Shown here: piece after piece, positions 43,494-50,034 of the stretch
Layout: each line of letters starts with the position of its first letter
Numbering within the stretch: the stretch's first letter is position 1
Origin: Streptomyces sp. SS1-1
Lineage (GTDB): Bacteria; Actinomycetota; Actinomycetes; Streptomycetales; Streptomycetaceae
DNA: 64,000 nucleotides
NCBI RefSeq assembly: GCF_008973465.1
Contig: NZ_WBXN01000004.1
Coordinates: forward strand, 7,232,501 to 7,296,500
Reading direction: 5' to 3'
The notes under the pieces: generated by a model
What the model was told of the DNA's origin: nothing
Databases searched by the model: none
What the model saw: the letters and a program-made list of their open reading frames with translations, nothing else
Position numbers and translations under genes: made by a program

Positions 43494-45041
43494 TCACCCG
43501 TCCGAGCCGGCGGTGACTGCGGGCGAGTCGTCGTCGGCGGTGAACGCGCGCAGGATACGGGCCAGGTCGTCCGGAGCGGCAGCGAGCCTCACCGGCCTGC
43601 CGTCGTCGTCCAGTTCGGCGATGTCCCAGCCGCTCGGCACGCCGTCGCCGTCGCCGCCGCGTGGCCGCCGCACGGTGGTGACGGTGAGCCGCCGCACCGG
43701 GATCGGCCGCGCCGCGTACCGGCCCGGACCGGAGTGGGGGAGCACCGCGGGCCCGTCCTCGCCGAGCACGATGTGGGTGCCGAAGCCGTGCGGGTTGTAC
43801 TCGGTGGACTCCAGGAACCGGGCGGCCAGGAAGACGTCCTCGCCACCGGCGTCCGTCGGCGCCGGCCTGTCCGTCCCGGGTGTGTGGAGGCGGGTCGCAC
43901 GCCACGCCCAGCCGAACAGGGCGACCGAGGCCACCGCGCCGATGCCCGCCCACACGACGCCCCCGGTCGAGTCCGGCACCAGGGTCGGATGCGTGTAGCA
44001 GTACGGCAGCGCCCACACGGCCGTACCGACGAGGGCGGCGGCGAACGGGAGCGGTGACGGCAGGAGTTCGTCGGCGGGCCGGCGGCGCGCACGCCGGCGC
44101 TGCGCGATCAGCGCCGCCGGGTACCCGGCGACGAGCACGCACACCGCCGCGGTCACGGCGACCTCTCCGGCGGCGGGGAAGTGCTCGCGCCACACGTGGT
44201 GTTCACCGACGACCTCCCGGACGCCCCCACGCCACACGGTGAGTTCGACACGGTCACCGGCCCGGAAGCCGGCGGCCCCCTCCTTCGACACCGAGACCCG
44301 GTCCACCGGCCGCCCGTCCGTGAAGTACACCCAGCTCTGTCCCTTCCCCTGGGCCACCTCGGTCCGCGCGACCACGGCCGACAGGGTCGTCAGGCAGTCC
44401 TCGTCACGCCCCGCCTCACGCCCGGAGCACGGGACGGCCGACGTCCACGCCAGCTTCTCCGCCGCCACCACCGGGACGAACCACGCGGCCAGCGCGGCAC
44501 CCGCGAGGAACAGGGCGCACAGGAAGGCGGGCAGCCGGACGCCGCGCCCGGCCGTGCCCTTGGAGAGCACGGCGAGATGGTCCGACTCCGGTGAGCCGTG
44601 CCGCCGGTGCAGCGCCCGCAGCGCCTCCACGGTCGCGTCGAAGTCGGGCCGGTCGTCGGCGGACGAGCTGACCGGCAGGGGAAGACGCCAGGTCCGCCCG
44701 CCGCGCGTGACGACATGAACGCGGTGGATGTCGCCGTGCCGTGCGTATCGCACCCGCACCCGCACATCGGCGACGTCCTCCCAGCGCGCACTGCGCCGGT
44801 GCAGCAGCGTCCGGTACGCCAGCCCGCTCGCGTCGGCGTGCACCCGGACGACCAGACCGTACGCCCCCGCGACACCCAGCGCCGCGAGCACGCACCCGGC
44901 GAGGACCCACGCATCGGGGACCCCGCCCGCACCCGCCACACGGGCCACGGCCAGGACCAGCCCGGCCGCACCGAGACCGACGAGGAACCAGGGAACCCGC
45001 CTCGACCGAGGACGGCACGTCACTTCAGGCACACTGCTCAT
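43494..45041 (-). CDS. Multi-helix membrane protein with PH-like domain
   Basis: A 515-residue protein I do not recognise as a named family. Two hydrophobic helices near the N-terminus (about 17-60) are followed by a segment that looks like a bacterial PH domain (VVRVHADASGLAYRTLLHRRSARWEDVADVRVRVRY, about 62-125), typical of membrane-bound PH-domain proteins. Further helices occur near 165-190, 300-320, 338-358 and 375-395. The C-terminal about 115 residues are soluble. ATG 45041 starts just before the first hydrophobic helix. It lies 78 bp after the VanZ-like gene on the same strand. Function unknown. Confidence 0.75.
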   Translation of the reverse strand: MSSVPEVTCRPRSRRVPWFLVGLGAAGLVLAVARVAGAGGVPDAWVLAGCVLAALGVAGAYGLVVRVHADASGLAYRTLLHRRSARWEDVADVRVRVRYARHGDIHRVHVVTRGGRTWRLPLPVSSSADDRPDFDATVEALRALHRRHGSPESDHLAVLSKGTAGRGVRLPAFLCALFLAGAALAAWFVPVVAAEKLAWTSAVPCSGREAGRDEDCLTTLSAVVARTEVAQGKGQSWVYFTDGRPVDRVSVSKEGAAGFRAGDRVELTVWRGGVREVVGEHHVWREHFPAAGEVAVTAAVCVLVAGYPAALIAQRRRARRRPADELLPSPLPFAAALVGTAVWALPYCYTHPTLVPDSTGGVVWAGIGAVASVALFGWAWRATRLHTPGTDRPAPTDAGGEDVFLAARFLESTEYNPHGFGTHIVLGEDGPAVLPHSGPGRYAARPIPVRRLTVTTVRRPRGGDGDGVPSGWDIAELDDDGRPVRLAAAPDDLARILRAFTADDDSPAVTAGSDG

Positions 45042-45119
45042 ACCCCGAAGCGTGCCATCGCCCCACCGGGGCCGGCTTGTCCGGTCCACGGCAGCCTTCG
45101 GGTGTGCGATGTTGCCGGA

Positions 45120-45935
45120 TCAGCACACCTTCGGCGCCTGGGCCAGCCTCTTCTCGGGCCACCAGCCGACGACGTCACCGAGCTCGGTGGACGCCGTCAC
45201 GAGATAGCGCCCGTCCCGCTCCACGCTCACGACCTCCCGGACGCGGACCTCCGCCCCGCACACCTCCGCGACCGTTTCGGCGATCCAGGCGTCCGACCCC
45301 TCCAGCGCGTGTGCGTGCGCCTGGACGCCGTCGCGTTCCGACAGGGGAACGTACGGCTCCACGGAGGTCCGGAACACACCGGTCACCACGAAAGCTCCGA
45401 GGACGGCGAGCCCGCCACCCCAGAGGACGTCGGACTTCCACCGCCCCGCTTCCCGCCCGCGCGAGTGCGACCGGACGACTCCGCCTGCCACCCCGATCAG
45501 CGCTCCCGTCGCGTTGGCGACGAGGTCGGTGGCACTGCAGGCCCGCCCCATCGCCCCTTCGGCCTGGATCAACTCGATCAAGCCGCTGGACAGGACAGCC
45601 ACCGCGGCGACCGTCACCGGGCGCCGGAGGACGAGCACGGCGAAGAAGGACGGGGGCGCGAACAGAGCCACGTTCAGCAGCGCGCTCGAGGAGAGGAACA
45701 GCTGGGGGAAGGGCGAGCTCACGTCACAGACGGCTCCCTGGGCGACGGGCCCGCCGTCGGCCGGCAGGAGCGTCGCGGCGCAGACGCCGGCGACGCCGAC
45801 GGCGCACAGTACGCGGACGGTGACGGGCTTGTGCCGGATGCGGGCGAGCAGGCCCACCGGCAGTGCCAGCATCAGTGCGAGCACGCCGAAGGAGAGAAGC
45901 AGGCCGGGGACGGCCTCGATGGACGCCTCGATCAA
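45120..45935 (-). CDS. VanZ-like membrane protein
   Basis: A 271-residue protein. Helices lie at about 10-30, 40-58, 85-105 and 108-122, with the VanZ-like signatures LLNVALFAPPSFF, SSGLIELIQA and RACSATDLVANATGALIG. VanZ-like proteins can lower teicoplanin susceptibility, but most members have unknown roles and no resistance inference is safe. After the membrane part the C-terminal about 100 residues are soluble, longer than a minimal VanZ domain. It is co-directional with the PH-like membrane gene, possibly one unit. Confidence 0.78.
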   Translation of the reverse strand: MIEASIEAVPGLLLSFGVLALMLALPVGLLARIRHKPVTVRVLCAVGVAGVCAATLLPADGGPVAQGAVCDVSSPFPQLFLSSSALLNVALFAPPSFFAVLVLRRPVTVAAVAVLSSGLIELIQAEGAMGRACSATDLVANATGALIGVAGGVVRSHSRGREAGRWKSDVLWGGGLAVLGAFVVTGVFRTSVEPYVPLSERDGVQAHAHALEGSDAWIAETVAEVCGAEVRVREVVSVERDGRYLVTASTELGDVVGWWPEKRLAQAPKVC

Positions 45936-45969
45936 GTGAGCGACCCTTTCGGAAGCCGGTCCGCGTACC

Positions 45970-46911
45970 TCACGCGAGGCCCAGCGTCATGCTGCGGGTG
46001 CCCGGGGTGAAGGTGTCGTAGGACTGGGTCCAGGACGCGTCCGGCCAGTGGTAGGTCACCTGGCCCTCGGTGGGGCGGTAGTGGGCGGTGTAGACCGTGC
46101 CGAGGCCCTCCTCGTAGGCGAGTTGGTAGAGCGGGGACTTCAGCATCGCCGCCACGTCCGGGCCCGTCGCGCGGACGGCGGCCAGGCGCTCCTGGGTCCT
46201 GGAGAACCTCTCCTGGTCGTCGGGGACCGGCAGGTGCTGGTGGTTGGCGGCGCAGGCGTCGGGCGCCTCGGTCAGGGGGATGTCCGGTCCCACGTACACC
46301 GTCCGTGCCTGCTCGGCGTCGACCAGGGTGACGTTCTGCGGGATGGCGATCGGAATCGAGCGCAGTCTGCCGATCGCCTCGTCGACCGTCGTGCACGTCT
46401 CCAGCAGATGGCGCAGGACGATCGGGATCGCGAAGCCCGGGCCGTGGACGAAGCGTCCGCCGAAGGTGAGCGAGACCGCGAGCCCCGCGTCGTTCATGCC
46501 GTCCAGCAGCCCCCAGGCGGCGTCCTGCATGCCGATCACCGGCCGCAGGAAATGCGAGGACACGATCGTCCCCTCGCAGTCGTCGGGGTCGAAGTCGTAG
46601 TTGCGCAGCAGTGTGCCGCCGGCCCCGATCTGCGTGCAGCCCGAGAAGAACGGCCGTATGGCCGCGAGGGTGAGGAAGGTCGTCGCCTCCGGCCGGTCGA
46701 GCTGCGCGGCGAGCCGTTCCAGCACCGGGACCAGTTCCGGCATGTGCTCCTCGAACAGCCGCCGCGCTCGGTCCGCGCCCTCCGCCGTACGGCCCTCCTC
46801 GGCCAGCCACCGCTCCGCGAGCGGCCACAGGGGCTGTGCGTGGGCGGCCCAGCGCCCGTCGCTCCCGTCGCCGATCTCGAGCGCGCGGAAGGTCTTCCGG
46901 CGTGGGCTCAT
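45970..46911 (-). CDS. C45-type Ntn hydrolase / acyltransferase
   Basis: A 313-residue protein related to the C45 autoproteolytic acyltransferase/hydrolase and choloylglycine-hydrolase families. The predicted nucleophile is Cys92 in SGCTQIG, freed by self-cleavage after Gly91. Family features are LLRNYDFDPDDCEGTIV and GLLDGMNDAGLAVSLTFGG. Members hydrolyse amide bonds in bile salts, penicillins, acyl-homoserine lactones or ceramides; the substrate is unknown. ATG 46911 follows AGAGGAG. A run of 10-bp-periodic repeats lies directly upstream. Confidence 0.82.
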   Translation of the reverse strand: MSPRRKTFRALEIGDGSDGRWAAHAQPLWPLAERWLAEEGRTAEGADRARRLFEEHMPELVPVLERLAAQLDRPEATTFLTLAAIRPFFSGCTQIGAGGTLLRNYDFDPDDCEGTIVSSHFLRPVIGMQDAAWGLLDGMNDAGLAVSLTFGGRFVHGPGFAIPIVLRHLLETCTTVDEAIGRLRSIPIAIPQNVTLVDAEQARTVYVGPDIPLTEAPDACAANHQHLPVPDDQERFSRTQERLAAVRATGPDVAAMLKSPLYQLAYEEGLGTVYTAHYRPTEGQVTYHWPDASWTQSYDTFTPGTRSMTLGLA

Positions 46912-46940
46912 GGCTGCCGCTCCTCTGTCCGGGGCCGGAG

Positions 46941-46986
46941 GTCTCATCGAGTTGAGTCGAGTCGCGTCGAGTCGCGTCGAGTCGTG
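46941..46986. repeat. 10-bp-periodic repeat upstream of C45 hydrolase
   Basis: Successive decamers read GTCTCATCGA, GTTGAGTCGA, GTCGCGTCGA, GTCGCGTCGA and then GTCGTG. The period equals one helical turn. It lies 30-75 bp upstream of the hydrolase start. A TTAACTAAGTT motif on the minus strand (about 46991-47001) lies just beyond. Confidence 0.75.
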
Positions 46987-47090
46987 GGCAACTTAGTTAA
47001 TTTCGGCGGGTCTTGACCAGTGCCGATCATTTCGGACGGCGGGGTGGCCGGACCCGGACCGTGACCGCCCGCCCCCTTCGGCACCCCTGA

Positions 47091-47104
47091 GGGCCGGGCG
47101 GCCC
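47091..47104. promoter_or_regulatory. DosR/DevR-like box upstream of DUF1918-HTH-PNPOx gene
   Basis: GGGCCGGGCGGCCC, one of four similar 14-bp dyads upstream of three consecutive stress genes. The pattern resembles the DosR core GGGACTTTCGGCCC. It is 79 bp upstream of the start. Confidence 0.5.
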
Positions 47105-47183
47105 ATGCGAGCCCCGGCCGTGCGTGCGACGTTGGATACAGCACACCGCGCACAGGACACCGCGCACAGGAAGGGCGACCGCC

Positions 47184-48101
47184 ATGCGAGCGCACGTCGG
47201 AGATCAACTCGTCATCGAGAGCCCGTCCACCGGCGCCGCCCGGCGCGACGGCGAGATCGTCGGGCTGCACCATGAGGACGGCACGCCCCCGTACGACGTG
47301 CGCTGGTCGGACACGGACGAGGTGACCCTCGTCTTCCCCGGCCCCGACGCGCACGTCCACCACCTCGAGCCGGAGGCGTCCGCGACGCCCGGCACCCCCT
47401 CCGGCCAGGAGTCCTCCGCGAGGGAGCCCGCCGCCGCGCCACGGGACCGGACCCCCAACCCCGGCGACATGGGCCGGCGCCTGGTCGCCGAGCGCCTCCG
47501 GCACGGGCTCAGCCGTGAGGAGACGGCCGCACGGGCCCGGATGTCCCCGGACTACCTGGCCTACCTGGAGGAACACCCGGCCGATCCGACCGCGGCCACC
47601 CTGACCCGCCTCGCCGACGCCCTCGGCACCACGGCGACCGCGCTGAAGGGCGGGGGCATGGACCTGCCACCCGGACAGGGCCACGCCCTCCTCCACCCCG
47701 AGGTGCGCGAGCTGGGCCCGGACGAGTGCCGCACCCTGCTCTCGACGCACGGAGTGGGGCGCGTCGGGGTGACGCAGTCCGACGGCCGCCCGGCGGTCGT
47801 CCCGGTCAACTACGAGATCGTCGACGACATGATCGCCTTCCGGACGGAACCCGGTTCCGTAGCGGCGTCCGCCGTCGGGACGGAGGCCGCCTTCGAGGTG
47901 GACCACGTGGACGAGATCATGAGCCGGGGCTGGAGCGTGCTGGCGGTGGGCCCCGCGAACGCGGTCACGGACCCGGACGCCGCCCGGCGGCTCACCGAAC
48001 GCGCGCACTCCACGCCCTGGGCGGGCGGCGAGCGGGACATGTGGGTCACGCTCCGGCCGGAACGGCTCACGGGCCGCCGTATCACCCCCGCCGAGCGCTG
48101 A
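47184..48101 (+). CDS. DUF1918 - HTH_XRE - pyridoxamine-oxidase-fold fusion
   Basis: A 305-residue three-part protein. Residues 1-60 match DUF1918 (VGDQLVIESPSTGAARRDGEIVGLHHEDGTPPYDVRWSD). Residues about 93-150 are an XRE-type helix-turn-helix (RLVAERLRHGLSREETAARARMSPDYLAYLEEHPADPTAATLTRLADAL). Residues about 170-300 are a split-barrel PNPOx-like flavin or F420-binding domain (TLLSTHGVGRVGVTQSDGRPAVVPVNYEIVDDMIAFRTEPGS). It may be a redox-sensing regulator. The domains occur separately in DosR-type dormancy regulons. The next genes (DoxX, universal stress protein) share the same upstream box type. ATG 47184 follows AAGGGCGACC. Confidence 0.88.
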   Translation: MRAHVGDQLVIESPSTGAARRDGEIVGLHHEDGTPPYDVRWSDTDEVTLVFPGPDAHVHHLEPEASATPGTPSGQESSAREPAAAPRDRTPNPGDMGRRLVAERLRHGLSREETAARARMSPDYLAYLEEHPADPTAATLTRLADALGTTATALKGGGMDLPPGQGHALLHPEVRELGPDECRTLLSTHGVGRVGVTQSDGRPAVVPVNYEIVDDMIAFRTEPGSVAASAVGTEAAFEVDHVDEIMSRGWSVLAVGPANAVTDPDAARRLTERAHSTPWAGGERDMWVTLRPERLTGRRITPAER

Positions 48102-48169
48102 CGGCCCGTCATGTCGCGTCTGTCGGCGGCGCGTTCTCCGGTCGGCGGTCCTGACGGGCCGCCCTGATA

Positions 48170-48183
48170 GGGCCGTTCAGCCC
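48170..48183. promoter_or_regulatory. DosR/DevR-like box upstream of DoxX-type gene
   Basis: GGGCCGTTCAGCCC; on the minus strand GGGCTGAACGGCCC is followed by TAT, closely matching DosR boxes ending CGGCCCTAT. It is 94 bp upstream of the start. Confidence 0.6.
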
Positions 48184-48277
48184 CTCGGATGTCCCCTTCG
48201 GCACCGCGCCACGTCATGTCTCCGCCACGACAGTGGAGGACGTCAACGGCGCTTCCGTCCCGAGGGGGATGAAGATC

Positions 48278-48886
48278 ATGGCAGTGCACGATCCATCACA
48301 CCGGCGCATCGGTCTCCGCTTCCCGGCCGCACGCGGGGCCGCCGGCGCCGAGGAGGCCGCCACCACCACGGCCGCGAGCGCGTACGTCCTCGCCGGACTG
48401 CGGCTGCTGACCGGCTTCGTCTTCCTGTGGGCCTTCCTCGACAAGACCTTCGGCCTCGGCTACGCGACACCCTCCGGCAGGGGCTGGATCGACGGGGGCT
48501 CGCCGACGCGGGGCTTCCTCGGCTCGGTGGCCGTCGGCCCGCTGGAGTCGGTCTTCCACTCCTGGGCCGGTGACGCCTGGGCGGACTGGCTCTTCATGCT
48601 CGGGCTCCTCGGCATCGGCGCGGCCCTCCTCCTGGGTGTCGGACTGCGGCTCGCCGCCGTCGCCGGCACCGTGATGATGGCCCTGATGTGGATGGCCGAG
48701 TGGCCGCCCGCCCGGCATCTGTCCGACGGCTCGCCGAGCATGTCGACCAACCCCTTCGCCGACTACCACCTGGTGTACGCCGTCGTCCTGATCGCGCTCG
48801 CCGCCGCCGGCTCCGGCGCCGTCTGGGGGCTCGGCGAGGCCTGGGCCCGCCTGCCGTTCGTCGCCCGTCACCCCTGGCTGCGCTGA
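48278..48886 (+). CDS. DoxX-like membrane protein
   Basis: A 202-residue membrane protein. Four helices are visible, near residues 30-50, 95-115, 117-137 and 158-180. The sequence RLLTGFVFLWAFLDKTFGLGYATP and LFMLGLLGIGAALLLGVGLRLAAVAGTVMMALMWMAEW fit the DoxX / DoxD-like family (thiosulfate:quinone oxidoreductase subunit relatives). In mycobacteria, DoxX partners superoxide dismutase in a redox complex. ATG 48278 is chosen because GAGGGG lies ten bases upstream; ATG 48269 is too close to it. It belongs to the stress block preceded by DosR-like boxes. Confidence 0.82.
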   Translation: MAVHDPSHRRIGLRFPAARGAAGAEEAATTTAASAYVLAGLRLLTGFVFLWAFLDKTFGLGYATPSGRGWIDGGSPTRGFLGSVAVGPLESVFHSWAGDAWADWLFMLGLLGIGAALLLGVGLRLAAVAGTVMMALMWMAEWPPARHLSDGSPSMSTNPFADYHLVYAVVLIALAAAGSGAVWGLGEAWARLPFVARHPWLR

Positions 48887-48918
48887 CCGCGGGGCCTGCC
48901 CCGGCCGCGGGGGCCGTT

Positions 48919-48952
48919 GGGCCGGTCGGCCCCGGCCGGGGACCAGCGGCCC
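48919..48952. promoter_or_regulatory. Two tandem DosR/DevR-like boxes upstream of universal stress protein gene
   Basis: GGGCCGGTCGGCCC (48919-48932) and GGGACCAGCGGCCC (48939-48952), centres 20 bp apart. The second matches GGGAC...CGGCCC of the DosR consensus. Paired boxes at about two helical turns are typical of strongly induced DosR promoters. The start is 62 bp downstream. Confidence 0.65.
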
Positions 48953-49014
48953 CTGCCCCCTACGCCCCGTACGACCGACGCTGGAATCAGAGAATCCGAT
49001 CAGGAGGCAGCATC

Positions 49015-49920
49015 ATGCTCCGCACTGTTGTCGCAGGTCTGGACGGCTCGCCCGAGAGCCGTGCCGCGACCGAATGGGCGGCCCGCGAAGCGCGGCTGCG
49101 CGGACTGCCGTTGAAGATCGTCCATGTCTGGGAGCCCGTCCCCGAGCCCATGGCCCAGGCCCCGCTCCTCGGCGCCGAGACGCAGCAGCACTGGACCGAG
49201 CGCGTCCCGCGCGAGGCCGCCGAGGCGATCCGGCTGCGCCACCCCGACATGGAGCTGACCGTCGAGCAACGCACGGGCGACGCCGCCGGCACCCTGCTGG
49301 ACGCGGCGGAGGACGCCGACCTGCTGGTGCTCGGCTCGCGCGGGCTCGGCGGGCTCGGCGGGTTCATGGTCGGGTCCGTCGGACTCGCCGTGGCCGCCCG
49401 CGCCGAACGGCCCGTCGTCCTCGTCCGGGCCGGTGAACAGGCCGCCGACGAGCACGAACCGGACGCCGAGGGGCTGCCGTCCACCGAGACCGCCTACCGG
49501 CCCGTCGTCCTCGGGCTCGACGCGACGAGCCCCGACGAGACGCTGATCCGGTTCGCGTTCGAGGAGGCCGCGCGCCGCGGGACCAGGCTGCGCGTGCTCC
49601 ACGGCTGGAACCTCCCGCCGTACTACGTCTACGGCCTGTCCGTCGACATCGAACTGCACGACGAGATCGTCCGGCAGCAGGCCGTCCTGCTCGCCGACGT
49701 CCTCAAGCCCTGGCGCCAGAAGTTCCCCGACGTCGAGGTGGTCGAGGAAGTCCCCGCCGGCAGCCCCGGAGCCCGGCTCGTGGACGTCTCCCGCGAGGCG
49801 TCGCTCATGGTCGTCGGCCGCCGTATCCGCCGCCGCCCGTTCGGCGCGCACATCGGCCCCGTGACCCACGCCGTCCTCCACCACGCCGTGGCACCCGTCG
49901 CCGTCGTCCCGCACCACTGA
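49015..49920 (+). CDS. Tandem-domain universal stress protein
   Basis: A 301-residue protein with two UspA domains (about 1-142 and 160-301). The first has the ATP-binding signature GSRGLGGLGGFMVGSVG (G-x2-G-x9-GS); the second has a degenerate version (VGRRIRRRPFGAHIGPVTHAV), so one ATP site may be lost. Each starts with a beta-strand and VxGLDxS(P) pattern. Two-domain Usps are hallmarks of DosR-type dormancy regulons. AGGAGG seven bases before ATG 49015 is an excellent ribosome site. It is followed by short tandem repeats. Confidence 0.93.
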   Translation: MLRTVVAGLDGSPESRAATEWAAREARLRGLPLKIVHVWEPVPEPMAQAPLLGAETQQHWTERVPREAAEAIRLRHPDMELTVEQRTGDAAGTLLDAAEDADLLVLGSRGLGGLGGFMVGSVGLAVAARAERPVVLVRAGEQAADEHEPDAEGLPSTETAYRPVVLGLDATSPDETLIRFAFEEAARRGTRLRVLHGWNLPPYYVYGLSVDIELHDEIVRQQAVLLADVLKPWRQKFPDVEVVEEVPAGSPGARLVDVSREASLMVVGRRIRRRPFGAHIGPVTHAVLHHAVAPVAVVPHH

Positions 49921-49952
49921 CGGACGCACGGACGCACGGACGCGCGGACGGA
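49921..49952. repeat. 8-bp tandem repeat after universal stress protein stop
   Basis: CGGACGCA, CGGACGCA, CGGACGCG and CGGACGGA, four units immediately after the stop codon. Confidence 0.85.
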
Positions 49953-50034
49953 AGAACACGGAAGGACGGACACGGGCCTCGGCCCGCCGGCCGCTCCCGG
50001 ACCCGGGACGCGGCACCGAACAGCTGGGGGAGCG

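Noticed and set aside
45120..45935. VanZ-like gene as glycopeptide resistance
   Set aside because: Other van genes (H, A, X, R, S) are absent, and VanZ-fold proteins are widespread with unrelated roles.
49971..49986. GGGCCTCGGCCC upstream of the Pat-like gene as a further DosR box
   Set aside because: The spacing between half-sites is two bases shorter than in the other four boxes.
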